DNA of 64,000 nt from Henricia sp. BOLD:AAB3569 (lineage: Eukaryota > Echinodermata > Asteroidea > Spinulosida > Echinasteridae). Positions 47,544 through 58,010 of this stretch are shown here, piece after piece; the stretch's first letter is position 1, and each line of letters starts with the position of its first letter. The stretch lies in contig JBBELK010000525.1 of NCBI GenBank assembly GCA_037783545.1, positions 310,001 to 374,000 on the forward strand, read 5' to 3'. The notes beneath the pieces are model-generated. The model was not told the DNA's origin, did not search any database, and was given only the letters and a program-made list of their open reading frames with translations. The translations under genes and the position numbers were made by a program.

Positions 47544-47705
47544 GCTCACCTGGTATATCTGCTTGATGTGTCAGAGTTCTTGGGCTCGAATCATAATGAA
47601 GACTATGTTTTGCTTGATTGAGCATCCATGCAACACCGAGAGAAAAGTTTGGTTCTTGGTGAAACGTGATGGAGTGTACCACCTTGTCTCTTGACTTAGG
47701 TGGTA

Positions 47706-47902
47706 CAGAGCTGCCAACCCTGCCAGATTTTGGGGAAGATATCTGGGAAAACAGGTTCATTCTGTGACTCCAAACACATCTAAAAATCCCCAAGGTTGTT
47801 AATTGACAATCCAGGAGGGTTTTTATCCATGATGTCAGGACTCACAAAATTAGTCTTTTTCCAAAGAATCTGTTGCCAAATCCTGGAGGGTTCGCAGCTC
47901 TG
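47706..47902. mobile_element. hAT-like MITE inserted in a SINE A box
   Basis: Ends CAGAGCTGCCAACCCTGCCA and ...GGGTTCGCAGCTCTG are inverted. GTGGTA is duplicated at 47700-47705 and 47903-47908. Removing the insert restores TTAGGTGGTAGAGCATCTGC, a normal A-box context. CAG ends suggest hAT, although hAT duplications are usually 8 bp. Confidence 0.78.
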
Positions 47903-48177
47903 GTGGTAGAGCATCTGCCCGGTGGTCCAGAGGTCTGGGGTTCAAATCCCTAATAAGGATCATACTTTATTCAGTTGTATACATCCATGCCACACTGATA
48001 AAAGTTTCCCAGGGAAACTTGAGGGAGTATACCACTGTGCCTCATACAGCGCATCTGGTAGAGCATCTGCCCAGTGTATCAGAGGTTTCTGGTTCAAATC
48101 CTGATGAGTACCATACATGTATGAGGATGAATATTGCCAAACATCTTCACTCATTGTGAATTCACTTTCTTCAACAG

Positions 48178-48351
48178 GACCTGTACCCACCGACCAGCCT
48201 TATCTTCACACCAACACCCCTATACATGTACCAAGCATGCCAAGCAGTGTAAACCATCCATCCAGTAACGTTATCATCGACACTACCACTAACCGCTACT
48301 CCTCAGATTCAACGACTTCTGCTAGCTCTTCGGGTAACTGGTCCAGCAGAG
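48178..48351 (+). CDS. Caskin-like exon 2 (Ser/Thr/Pro-rich linker)
   Basis: The acceptor is cttcaacag and the donor GTAAGA; phases are 1 and 1. The 58-codon segment runs from PVPTDQPYLHTNTP to SASSSGNWSSR and is rich in Ser, Thr, Pro and Asn. It is predicted disordered with no recognisable domain. Low-complexity stretches of this type link folded domains in Caskins. Immediately upstream is a tRNA-derived SINE array (47303-48112), and 77 bases downstream a 200-bp foldback element begins, so the exon is closely boxed in by insertions. The open frame continues past the donor into the foldback, but phase with exon 3 requires splicing at 48351. Confidence 0.8.
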
Positions 48352-48428
48352 GTAAGATCATCAAGCATATAATGCTGGATGAAGAATACTGCCATTACTT
48401 TACTGCTGGATTCCCAACCACTGCTCAG

Positions 48429-48628
48429 CTTCGCATGAAATCCTGTGAAGCACGTGCGTGACGTCTCCTAACACCAGGCCTAAATAACACTTGCCGTAAT
48501 TGGCCAGATTCTGGCCAGGTGACACGTCTACTCTGTCAGGTGACAGAATCTGGCCAATCACGGCAAGTGTTATTCAGGCCTAGCCTTGGTTGACGTCACA
48601 CACGCGCTTCGCAGGATTTCATGCGAAG
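48429..48628. mobile_element. 200-bp foldback element next to exon 2
   Basis: CTTCGCATGAAATCCTGTGA at left and its reverse at right, with arms of about 90 bp through GCCTAAATAACACTTGCCGT and TTGGCCAGATTCTG. Starts 77 bases after the exon 2 donor. Confidence 0.85.
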
Positions 48629-48679
48629 TTGATTTGAGCAAGGGGTTTGGTGCGGACAAACTGCGCAAAACCACTGCGA

Positions 48680-49005
48680 AAGGAGTGTAGTGTATGTGGG
48701 GAGGGAAAGGTGGTTGAAGGGGTGCCAGATGGAGATGCAGGGGAGGTATCGGTATGTGGGGGTTGGGTGGAGTTGGGGGAGAGGATATTGGAGATAACTG
48801 GTATGGTTGAGGGCTGTTGGTTTCGGGGGTGGTGGGGATGGCGATACGGGATGGGGGATAGGGTGGGGATATGGGGCAGAGGGAACAATTAATGGAAGGA
48901 GAGAGCGATGGAGAAGGAGGATGTATGATGTAGAAAAGGTTGATGGGAGAGTTGAAGGGAGGAGATTTTTGGGAGGCTGGGTGTGTGGGTGAGGATGTAA
49001 ATGTA
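48680..49005. repeat. Purine-rich (G/A) tract
   Basis: About 325 bases with very few C on the + strand and repeated GGGGATGGGGGATAGGG-like runs. It produces long pyrimidine-strand ORFs rich in Pro/Ser that I reject as genes. Potential G-quadruplex near 48830-48880. Confidence 0.7.
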
Positions 49006-49071
49006 GCCAATACACTCCAGCACTCAAAAGAAAATCCAAAAACCTGTTAATTATAATTAATAACTTGGGCA

Positions 49072-49270
49072 TTTATATAGCGCTCTTACACATGATGCAT
49101 ACATGTAGGTGGACGGCGCCTTTGGCAGTCGAGCCATAGATACCGAAAAGAGTGCTCTAGGATCTTTTAAGTGTGTTACACAACACACTGGACTGATGGC
49201 TTTACATCCCTTCCGAAGGATGGAGCAATTGTGGTTGAGTGCCTTGCTAAAAGGCGCAGGTACTTTTCTT
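49072..49270 (-). mobile_element. SINE body fragment
   Basis: Reverse of the 13749-14060 body: GTGGACGGCGCC, GTGTGTTACACAACACACTG, CCTTCCGAAGGATGGAGCAA. The tRNA head is missing. Confidence 0.72.
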
Positions 49271-50468
49271 TATTTCTCTCTAATTAAACTTTCAAAAAGT
49301 CTGAGCATCAACAGGAAATGAAACCTCGCCTTGCTCCTCTATTGTAATGCACTTATCAATTGTTTCCCACCCCCCTGCGCTGCCCCACCCCCTAGGCTTT
49401 TTATAGGTGGGGGTTTGGTCACATTTTTTATGCCCCAGGGTGGGGCATTTGGCCCAATTAATAGACTGTGCATAACCTCGACTATTATGGTAGTAACAGT
49501 ATATGATTCAGTTTATCATCAACTTAGAACCATTCATATAAATATGATGAGTTTGGTCCAAACTGCCGGCGGGGGTTCATCAGGCTAAAAGGTATTCATT
49601 AAAATTCAACAGATAAGATTCAACCTTTCCGCATCACTTAACAACCTCTGAAACCACAGATGCTATAAATTAATCTCCGTCATACCATCAGTGAAGGTTG
49701 ATTTAGAACTGCATGCATCAGTAATTGTAGAGGGCAAGGTCCAGAAAAAAATATCAAATTGTACAAGAGTTATTTTGATTGTTATTCGGGGACAAGCTCA
49801 TCAATTACAAAGAGGGAGGACAAAATTTAACAAATAAATGTCAATTTTTAAGTAGGTATGTACCTTAATTTTCTTTTATACGGTAGGTTTCATAACTGTA
49901 GGCATCTAGACAATTTACTTCATAATATCAGGCTTGCAAAAAATGTTGATGAAAAATATTCTGCACGACATTGAATGCATAGAATTTGACTGTAGCTACT
50001 GTATGTGAAGGAGTAAGGAATGTACCAAACGTCTTGTGAGGAATAAGTATAATGATGAATGAAGTGCCACTGTCGTCAGCTTGGGTAATAGATGACCAAA
50101 TGGGCCATTTGTGCTGGTTTGAACCTTCCCCTGTAAATACCAAGGCTTGGCTAATTAGAAGTGGCAATGAAATGCTGTTTGCTATCAAAATAACTGGACA
50201 AATCTATAAATACTATTTCAAAGACACTTCTTAGGGCTAAGTAGCTTGAAATGTTTGAGTTCTGTTAGTTTACGGAGTTTGAAACCTTGATTTAGACAAA
50301 TTTACTTTGAGCTGATTTACCTGGACCTGGCCTTGGTGCCCTCTTGCAATCTTTCGAACAGACAATTTGAATGGAAGTTTTTATTTAGAACAGCAGAAGT
50401 GCTCCGGAATGGAAGTTACTATTTGTTGGTAAAACTGGACAATATTTTTTTCTGTTCTGAATTCATAG
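49271..50468. other. Intron, nothing recognised
   Basis: Intron sequence between exons 2 and 3 without a recognisable repeat. Confidence 0.4.
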
Positions 50469-50620
50469 ACAACACCGATCACATGCATAGCCAATCCTTC
50501 AAGCACGGCCTCTACCTCCCGGCCGGCGGTGGGACTATTGGACCATCTCCTCCACCCCCACAGCTGCCTCCTCAACCCATGAATGGATCCATCCCATATG
50601 GGATCCCTCAGGAGAAGCCA
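50469..50620 (+). CDS. Caskin-like exon 3 (proline-rich)
   Basis: The acceptor follows a T-rich tract ending ttcatag, and the donor is GTGAGT. Entry is phase 1 (G plus AC gives Asp) and exit is phase 0. About 51 codons, including GPSPPPPQLPPQP, a polyproline stretch of the kind that binds SH3 or WW domains. It begins NTDHMHSQSFKHGLYLPAGG and ends SIPYGIPQEKP. No folded domain is visible. High GC relative to the surrounding intron supports coding. Confidence 0.83.
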
Positions 50621-50799
50621 GTGAGTAGTCATGGAAACGACATTTAGCAACAAACAGAATTTGATTGCAGAAGGATGTGGAAGCTTTTTGTAAATATAGT
50701 AATGTATGCAAATTCTATACAACGAAATGTTGCTCTTAACGACCATGAAGCTTGTCCGGGGCTTGTCCTACCAGTACCTACATGTAGCAACAACAAAAA

Positions 50800-51085
50800 T
50801 CAAATTTAAAGACACATTACATGTACATGATTGGAAAACCTTTGAAAACGGGAACAACATTAGATGCAGTTATATTTCAGAAAACCTGAACAATCCATGC
50901 ATGTTTTTTTGTTGAATGAATGGTGAAAAAATTTCTGCAGAAATTCTTTTCCCAAAAAAAACCATCTTCAGTTGGCAATTTCTTCCACAAAGGTACCATT
51001 TTACATAAAAGAAAAATCATGTCGTGTTTGTTACTATTGCTAACGACACTTTTAGTCAGGTTTTTCTTGTAAACTTGTGGTAAAA
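50800..51085. repeat. Dispersed repeat family D
   Basis: Shares AATCCATGCATG, CTTCAGTTGGCAATTTCTTC and CCACAAAGGTACCATTTTAC with other copies. It gives the uninterrupted version of the sequence split at 59617-59923. Confidence 0.65.
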
Positions 51086-51317
51086 CTTTGGGTAACTGCT
51101 TATCACTAGGCAAAAGTCACAAGAAACATCCATGAATTTTGATGTTGCAAAAAAGACCTCTTGTTGGTCTTTCCTGTGACATGCATTCTTGTTGTCCTAT
51201 TATCTGTTTTTGAATTTCAGAAATATTTTGTTTCTTAATTGTAAAATTTTTAATTAACAATTTCAAATTATATAAATTATACAACTTACCACGAATTTGA
51301 TTTTTGTTTGTTTTTAG

Positions 51318-51411
51318 TTTCATCCTGTATCTAATCATTACCATGGTAACATGGTTGGTAGTCCGCCCAGGATTATGGCTGGTAGCCCACATCATCTACC
51401 ATCACCAACAA
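51318..51411 (+). CDS. Caskin-like exon 4
   Basis: The acceptor is tttgtttgtttttag and the donor GTAAGT, one of the best donors in the window. Phase 0 in, phase 1 out. It encodes 31 residues, FHPVSNHYHGNMVGSPPRIM followed by AGSPHHLPSPT. The content is His/Pro/Ser-rich with repeated GSP/PSP elements that could be proline-directed phosphorylation sites. It is a linker with no domain. Confidence 0.82.
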
Positions 51412-52046
51412 GTAAGTGTAACTGGTATTTTGTGCAAATAATAGCTATGAAGCCAGAGATATTTACTCTGTTATTGAACATGTTGTATATTGAATGATTG
51501 TTCGAGGAGACTAGACTTGAACTTAAACTGGTATGCAATATCTGAGTTTCATATTCAAGAATGTTCAGCAAACATTGCATGGCCACATCAAAATGTTCCT
51601 GTTTGAGAAAGACCCCAAATGTTTTGGAAATACTTCATTTAAAGCAAAGTTTTGTGAAGAAGTGTGCAATTTTGTGAATCTAGGTCCTGTTGCCAAAAAT
51701 TGTTGTTCTCAATTTTGTTCATTATTCTGGTCTGTAGTAGATTTAAACTGTACTGATGAATGGAAAGACATCTGTTTTTTTTTGAATTTATCATTAAACT
51801 AACAAATGTTACCAGGCGGATTCTCTAAAACACCCACTGTATGTTGTTGGGAGATTTAAAGTTTAATTCCCTGAATGTGTAGTGCTCAGAATTTGCAATC
51901 GAAGAGGCGTTTAGGCTTGGTTAACCAAGCAAGGTACAAGCACTGTATGAGATTGCAGATCACAGTTGGACACATTTTCCCAGAAAGCCTTGACATTTAA
52001 TCTACGGAACACAAACACGATAATTTCCCTTCATGTCTACATTCAG

Positions 52047-52207
52047 ACGATCAATCCTATCACCAAACATCACCTCAACATCTCATGTCTCCACGGCGAC
52101 TCCTCCCAGACAACGGGCAGCCACAGATGGAGAATGGCGTCTGGATGAGACGGGGTGGCAGCGGGAAGATCGGCGGTGACAACTCGGGAGAGGAGAGTGG
52201 TGTTGAT
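52047..52207 (+). CDS. Caskin-like exon 5 with CASK-binding-like VWMRR motif
   Basis: The acceptor is ctacattcag. Phase 1 in (A plus AC gives Asn), phase 0 out at GTAAGC (52208). The translation holds SPRRLLPDNGQPQMENGVWM followed by RRGGSGKIGGDNSGEESGVD. The VWMRR pentapeptide (52139-52153) matches the hydrophobic-Trp-hydrophobic-x-Arg core by which Caskins and Mint bind the CASK CaM-kinase domain. It sits before the SAM pair, as expected for the CASK-interaction domain. An alternative in-phase donor 33 bases on (after 52240, GTTAGC) would add VSSSTDSMDKR; it is a weaker match but the extension looks protein-like. I prefer 52207 without certainty. Confidence 0.85.
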
Positions 52208-52324
52208 GTAAGCTCATCCACTGATAGCATGGACAAAAGGGTTAGCATTTCACGCCACCCGATGAGAAATGCGAAACTGCTTTTTGCAAGTGTGCTTGCA
52301 CTTGTATTTTCCATATAGGCTTAA

Positions 52325-52728
52325 AGGCAGTATACAGCATGATTGGTATCTCAAAAAAACGGAACCACAGATTTACGCCTAACTCACGCAATATAAACAT
52401 GATGACCGTAGAAAACATCCCCTGAAATGGTTTTGTCTGAAGTGAGAAATGAGTAAAACAATTATTTTTCGTCTCATGAGATGAAAATTTAATTTGCCCC
52501 AAAACCACTTCACCCGAGTGCCATTTCGCCCCAAATCACTTCGTCCAAACACTACATCGCCCAAATGCCACTTCGCCCCAAAACCACTTCGTGCACAGGC
52601 CGTGGTTCAAGGCGAAATGGTTTAGGGCGAGGTGGTTTTTGCTCAGGTTGGTTTTAATCATGCATATCTTTAATCACACAAGGGGGATAAAACTATTTGT
52701 AACAATTTACCAATCATGTCTACTATCT
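52325..52728 (+). mobile_element. MITE family F1, complete, TTAA-flanked
   Basis: AGGCAGTATACAGCATGATT at left, ACCAATCATGTCTACTATCT at right, TTAA at 52321-52324 and 52729-52732. Begins 117 bases after the exon 5 donor. Confidence 0.85.
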
Positions 52729-52892
52729 TTAAGTGGAATTATTATTTTTTTCTGACAATTGTGTAATTGAAAAAATCATATTGATTTTACAGGATTCAGA
52801 AGTGTTTGGATTAATAAAATGCGAAAAATTGCAAATTTGTCAAATTCGCCCAAAAAAAAAAAGGAACTTTAATTCACAGCCCATAGGCTGAA

Positions 52893-53130
52893 TTACATGA
52901 AGTGTCTTGCACCTAAACATCTAGATACATAGGTGGGTGGCGCCATTGGCAGCTGTCAGCCAGAGACACAGGGTAATCCCCTTACTCTTCACAAAAGAGT
53001 GCTCTGGGATCTTTAATGTGTGTTACACAACACACTAGATCAACGGTTTTACATTCCTTCCGAAGGATGGAGCAATTGTTAAGAAGTGCCTTTCTCATCA
53101 AAGGCACAGGCACAGGCACTGCAATTAGGT
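52893..53130 (-). mobile_element. SINE body fragment
   Basis: Same body as 49072-49270 and 13749-14060 reversed (GGTGGGTGGCGCCATTGGCA, AAAGAGTGCTCTGGGATCTT). Confidence 0.72.
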
Positions 53131-53600
53131 ATTGAACCAAAACCGAGCTCGGGATCAAGACTGTCCTCTCGATAAGAATGCGTCTGTGTTAACCGCAATG
53201 ATCCTGAGTGCAGCATTTACATTCTGTAGTTGATCTCGAGCGCGGTGCCAGAAGTTGCAGTCAAAAGTAATTGGTCTACAGTATGTGTGTATGTACTGAT
53301 CAATGTGTGCATGGGTTGTGCATGTACAGTGTATAAGGTCACTTGAATTTCGCAGGCTTTTTCCCCGCTATAGCTGTGGAGGGGATGCGGTAAAGATTAA
53401 TTGCTTATCTAACCGCAAACTGATCCCGAGCTCGGGATCGAACCCTCCGCCAACACCAGACCAAAATCTCGGGGTCTGATCCGGGGCCAATTTGGTCCGG
53501 AGAGCGTTTACACTCAGTTTGTGCTCCGGGGCTGATTCGAGCTACATGTAGGTGTTCGACCCCCGAGCTCGGGATCAAGTGTAAACAGGGTGCCAGTTTT
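53131..53600. repeat. GAGCTCGGGATC-rich repeat
   Basis: CGAGCTCGGGATCAAG recurs three times (about 53143, 53410 and 53560), the middle one beside related GATCGAACCC words. Probably the ends and interior of an old element. No coding potential. Confidence 0.45.
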
Positions 53601-53701
53601 CCCCCAACAAGTTTTCACCCCAATATTGTAAGTCAAAAACTAAAACTGCTTGGCATGTACAGTATTAAGCACACAAATATTATTCTGTGTCTTTGTTGCA
53701 G

Positions 53702-53840
53702 GGTTACATTGGTATTCAGACACCTGGCAATGCACCAACCATTCATATGCATGTCAACTCCAAGCCCTTGGCGTATTCGCAGCCATTTCACAGCTTTGAA
53801 AACGTCCTCGGGGATGGAGACCCATATAGATCCTTACAAG
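53702..53840 (+). CDS. Caskin-like exon 6
   Basis: The acceptor is tgtctttgttgcag and the donor GTGAGC; phase 0 to 1. It begins GYIGIQTPGNAPTIHMHVNS and continues KPLAYSQPFHSF, ending DGDPYRSLQ. No domain is recognised. It lies between the VWMRR motif and SAM1, the position of the CASK-interaction region and linker in other Caskins. A TTAA-flanked MITE begins only 71 bases past the donor (53911). Confidence 0.85.
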
Positions 53841-53910
53841 GTGAGCGCAAACTTAACCCTCAAGCTTGACCCTCCCAACTTCCTACAAAATTGCATTTCA
53901 TCTTATTTAA

Positions 53911-54248
53911 AGGAAATATATTTCCAGAAAATAGATTTCGTTCTAACCTAATAATCATATAAAATACCTCCCCAAAATACTATCCTTGGGAAGAAAACAG
54001 AAAAATTTCAATCTCCAATTTGGATGAAAAAGCAAAAATTAGGAGTAATCACTGCACTGCTTTATGGAAACAGATAAATTACTTTACAAAACATCAGTGT
54101 TTTTTTTCTTCGATATCCTTGAAGATGTACGGATTGAGAATACGAAATTTCAGAATGGTAATGAGAAAATATGACAAGTAATGTGGTATCAAAATTTCAA
54201 CACCCATGGGAAAAATGGGTGTCAAAAATGTGATCTGGACACCCTCCT
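53911..54248 (-). mobile_element. MITE family F2, reversed, TTAA-flanked
   Basis: TTAA at 53907-53910 and 54249-54252. The right terminus reads AGGAGGGTGTCCAGATCACA on the minus strand. Begins 71 bases after the exon 6 donor. Confidence 0.85.
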
Positions 54249-54354
54249 TTAATCAAGACAGAGCCATAAGAACTGTGTTGCCCCAGCATACCCTAGGGTT
54301 ACATGGAAGATGAAGAACAAACAATGCTGAGATTCAGAGTGGCGCCTTTGCCAG

Positions 54355-54412
54355 ACTTTTCAAAGGGGGCGTGAGGGGTGGGGTGGGGGGTTTGGAGGGG
54401 GGGGGGGGGTGC
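54355..54412 (+). other. G-rich tract, potential G-quadruplex
   Basis: GGGGCGTGAGGGGTGGGGTG followed by further G runs, the longest about 13 G. Confidence 0.6.
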
Positions 54413-54474
54413 AAAGAGGCGGCACATTACTTTAGAAGGGGGAGGCACACACTAAAGTCTTTAAAGCAGCTTTA

Positions 54475-54655
54475 TACGTGTTATTTTTTAAAGCCCCCAA
54501 TACAGCAATAGCCGTTATCCAAAATTTTACTTAATGAGTTGACAAGAAAAACCCGACTAAATGTGTTGATAGCAATGGTAACAAACACCACATTTTTTTT
54601 GTTGTGTAAAATGGTACCTTTGTGGGAGAAATTGCCAACTGAAGGTGCTTTAAAA
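54475..54655. repeat. Dispersed repeat family D
   Basis: GTGTTGATAGCAATGGTAAC and GTGGGAGAAATTGCCAACTG match 4487-4900. Confidence 0.65.
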
Positions 54656-55570
54656 AACCTGCATTACGCGTAACGTGCGCGATTGAAAAACGAACGCGAT
54701 GTACAATGCAAAATATGGCAAAACGGCAAACAAATTTTAGTGAGTTTTACTGATTTACACAAAAAGGTATTTATGAATGGTAATAAAAGTGGGTTTGTCC
54801 AGTCATTTATAATCAATACAGTTAAAACTGGCTAGGGGTCTGGACGAGTGATAATAAATTTTTCGACGGCCATGATGTTTAGAGCAAATTACCATCGCAA
54901 CCCACGTCACACTTCGGCTCAGTTGAATTTCCTTTGTGCTCACATCCAAATTGGTCATTAATTGGACATTCATTTGTTTTGTTTTTTTATATTTTAAAAA
55001 CCTTTTGGCATAAAAACTGCGTAAACAAACTCCAAAGACGCCATTGAATTCACACTACCGTAGTCTTGTCGTTGCCGATTGCTATCTTTTTCTGCAAGTG
55101 GATAATATCTCCGTGGAGTTAACCTCTTGCCTCCAGTACAATCATTCCAGTCCCAGAGTGACCAAGCTGCTCGATTTTTAGATTCTCCCTTGCTGAATCG
55201 TCTTACAACAATTGACTGAATAAAAGGAGCTTATGCATACCACCCTAAAGCCGAGAATGTTTAATAAGATTCTCAAGAGCTCCCTGATGCTACAGACCTT
55301 GAGGCCTTGTAGGATTAAAGGGCCTCTTTGTGGTACTTCTGAATTGGAGTGTCTATAAGGTCTGATGAGGAAAAAACATGCTGGGATAGCTGGTTGAAGA
55401 GATACTTCATAAGAGACCCAAGATTCCTACACCCAAGGCCTGTTCTGGCAAAATTAATTATGGAATGAGGGGAGGGGAAAGGGCAAAGTTAGGAAGTGGT
55501 ATCGATGAAAATAAAAAACACTTTTCCAAGAATATATAAATAATATGCGTATGTGTGCAGGTTTCTATCT

Positions 55571-56147
55571 GGGTCTTTCCACAGTAAAGGGGGCATTTTG
55601 GCAACACAGACCATATTTTCGAGGAAATACCTTTGTCTGTCTCAAAAGAAAAGAAATAAGTTTCAGTTGTTCTAAAGAGATAACTAAAGAGATACAAATT
55701 TCCAATATTCTGTCCCGGTTACAAGCGTATATTAGAAATTTGGGTCTTTCCATAAATTAGGGGTCCAATGTTGGTGTCCCCCGTTACATTTTACATCTTG
55801 TTTTTGTAAATTCAAGACACATTCTTCAAATACTTTCCATCTCAAAGAGCGAGTACATAAAGTACAATTCATACAAAATGGTTTAAAAGCCATTTTAATG
55901 ATTTTTGTACGAAAAATAACACATCAGGTGTAACGGGGGACACTAAAATGTCACACTTTTGGACCCCTAATTTATAGAAAGACCCATTTGTACACAGGGT
56001 TCTTAGAAAGGCCTGCATGTTGTCGCATTATTTGTAACCCTTTTTGGGCCTAAGTTATCTCTTCAGAACAACTGAAACTTATTTCTTTTGTTTTGAGACC
56101 AGACAAAGGTATTTCCTTGAAAATATGGTCCGTGTTGCCAAAATGAG
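55571..56147. mobile_element. Hairpin element of subfamily C, with nested MITE
   Basis: Arms 55590-55685 and 56052-56140 are complementary (AACACAGACCATATTTTCGA, AGGAAATACCTTTGTCTG, GTTTCAGTTGTTCT). The left end is GGGTCTTTCCACAGTAAAGG; the matching right end is degenerate. A subfamily B MITE occupies 55742-55985. Confidence 0.78.
55742..55985. mobile_element. GGGT-type MITE, subfamily B (nested)
   Basis: GGGTCTTTCCATAAATTAGG end and its reverse; ATTT duplicated at 55738-55741 and 55986-55989. Confidence 0.9.
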
Positions 56148-56639
56148 AGCAGTAGCCAAAAAAACAAAGTCCAAACAAAAGAGGAACAATGGGACATCCA
56201 CGGTGGAAGGTGGGTACAAGATGGCATGTGTGCAAAAAGAAAGTCCTTCTAAAATCCATCTGCTGTTGTGTTTTATTTTGTTTGTTTGTTTTGAAAGGAC
56301 ACTTTGGGTGAAAAATTGCTACCGCTTCCCATTGCACACAGTGACAGCAGTAGTCGGAAGTTTATTCAGTTTTAAATTAATCTAACTTTGAGTTGTTTGA
56401 AAGTGAAAGTAACAGCCAACAAATGTTTCCTGGGAGATATTTCCTGTTTTCACAATAAAGTGAAATATTGCTAATCGGCTCGGATTTGAGTCAGCAGGGT
56501 TTCCATTTAAACATTGTTAACTGCACTGTTCTGCCTTCTACAGGAATTCAGACATATGTTTCAGACTTTGAGGGCTTGTAATTCTTAATGTATTCAAGTG
56601 GTAGGACTTTAACTTCATTCTTTAAATTCCTGAACAATT

Positions 56640-56960
56640 TATTTAAAGGCCATTTGCAAGACCCAGTTTTGTTTTCATGAGTTGACAAGAAAAACCTTAC
56701 TCAAAGTGTTAAAAGCAATTGTAACAAACACCACATGAATTTATTTCCGTCAAACTGGTATTTCATGTTGGAAATTGACAACCGTGCACAGGCCTTTATT
56801 TTACCATTTACTTGTACACAAAATCCATATATAGATTTTCAAGGTTTTCTGAGGCATTGATGTATCTATATAACTAAAATGTCTTCAGGCTAGTTTACCG
56901 ACATTCTTCTTTGGATATTTTACACTCTTATTCCACGAATCTGTAAAAAGTTTTATCTTT
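56640..56960. repeat. Dispersed repeat family D
   Basis: GAGTTGACAAGAAAAACC, GTAACAAACACCACATGAAT and GATGTATCTATATAACTAAAAT parallel other copies. Confidence 0.6.
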
Positions 56961-57282
56961 AAGCCTTCAAGCCTTCATGAAATTTGCATCCAAATTTCTG
57001 AGGATTTTTTTTAGTATGCCTAGTTTGACTTGTTGATATTTTACCGTCTAAAAATCAAAGAAAAAAAGTGACACATAGTGTGACATTTGGGCGGCCCTTG
57101 AATAGTGTTTGCTCTCTGTCTCTTTCTCTGACGTCAAGAAATCGGCGGAAATTGGCCATCCAGGCAAATTGCAGTTGTGGCTCGATGAATTTTCTTTACA
57201 GGAATGTAAATCATGACCAGAGGTGCATAAGCAAAGCTGGCAGGCAAAGGGAACGGATATTGGGAAAAAAGAAATTACTGCC

Positions 57283-57596
57283 GCAAGATTTTTCATCTTA
57301 CAAAACAAAATTCTTTCTTGTAGACTTAGAATGTCACGGCTCCATTTTTTCCCCCGTTGTGATTAAACTTTTGCCTACATTGCAATAAGATGTAATTTAC
57401 CTGCTGATTTTATTCTGATCTTCATCTTTCTACACTGCGCCAAGATTTTGTTTTCTTACGAAACGGAATTCTTTCTTGAAGACCTTAAAATGTCACAATT
57501 CTTTTTTTTCCTCTCTGTGATTAAACCTTTGCCCATATTTCAATAAGATGTAATTCACTTGCTGATTTGATTCTGATCGTCTGCTTCATCTGTTTA
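57283..57596. repeat. Diverged tandem duplication, two units of about 150 bp
   Basis: 57283-57427 and 57438-57596 share CAAGATTTT, GAATTCTTTCTTG, AATGTCAC, TGTGATTAAAC and CAATAAGATGTAATT in the same order. Confidence 0.75.
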
Positions 57597-58010
57597 TTTA
57601 CTCAGTTTCATAACTCTGCCCTCTGCTCTTTAGGATGTGGACATTCGATTTCCGTTTTACGTTAATGAAAGAAATTCTTTTAAGGAACTGCTTGATCGTT
57701 GCTGTGAAAACAAATACATGTAATTAGAATAGTCTACTGGATGCTCGTGCAGTTGCAGACATTAAAGGGAAATTCATCCCTGAATAGTCATGTAATACAC
57801 TCGACCAAAAAAGTTCTGTCACCAGTAAGACATTTATAGATATTTATTATTAAATTGGATTTAATGTAGGAAAATAATATATCAAATTTTACCTGAACAT
57901 ATCCCTCAAAGGTATAGAGCTTAAGAGAGATCATGATGGCAAGCTTCACTGAACAGGAATGCAACAAAGGAGTGTTTGAGGAGTTTAGTTGATTCATCAG
58001 GATCAGAAAT

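Larger units (their letters stand above)
47303..48112 (+). mobile_element. Array of tRNA-like SINE units, interrupted twice
   Basis: Three related units carry a tRNA-like head: B boxes GGGCTCGAATC (47582), GGTTCAAATCC (47939) and GGTTCAAATCC (48091), with A-box-like GGTGGTAGAGCATCTGCC. Each is followed or preceded by CATCCATGCCACAC...GAGTGTACCACTGTG. MITEs sit at 47377-47543 and 47706-47902. The array ends 65 bases before exon 48178. Confidence 0.75.

Noticed and set aside
48570..49072. 146- and 158-codon Pro/Ser-rich minus-strand ORFs
   Set aside because: They follow a purine/pyrimidine-skewed tract and overlap each other in different frames.
56044..56385. 113-codon + strand ORF starting MGLSYLFRTTETYF
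   Set aside because: It lies on the right arm of a hairpin element, and the inverted arm gives the same type of peptide on the other strand at 55458-55697.
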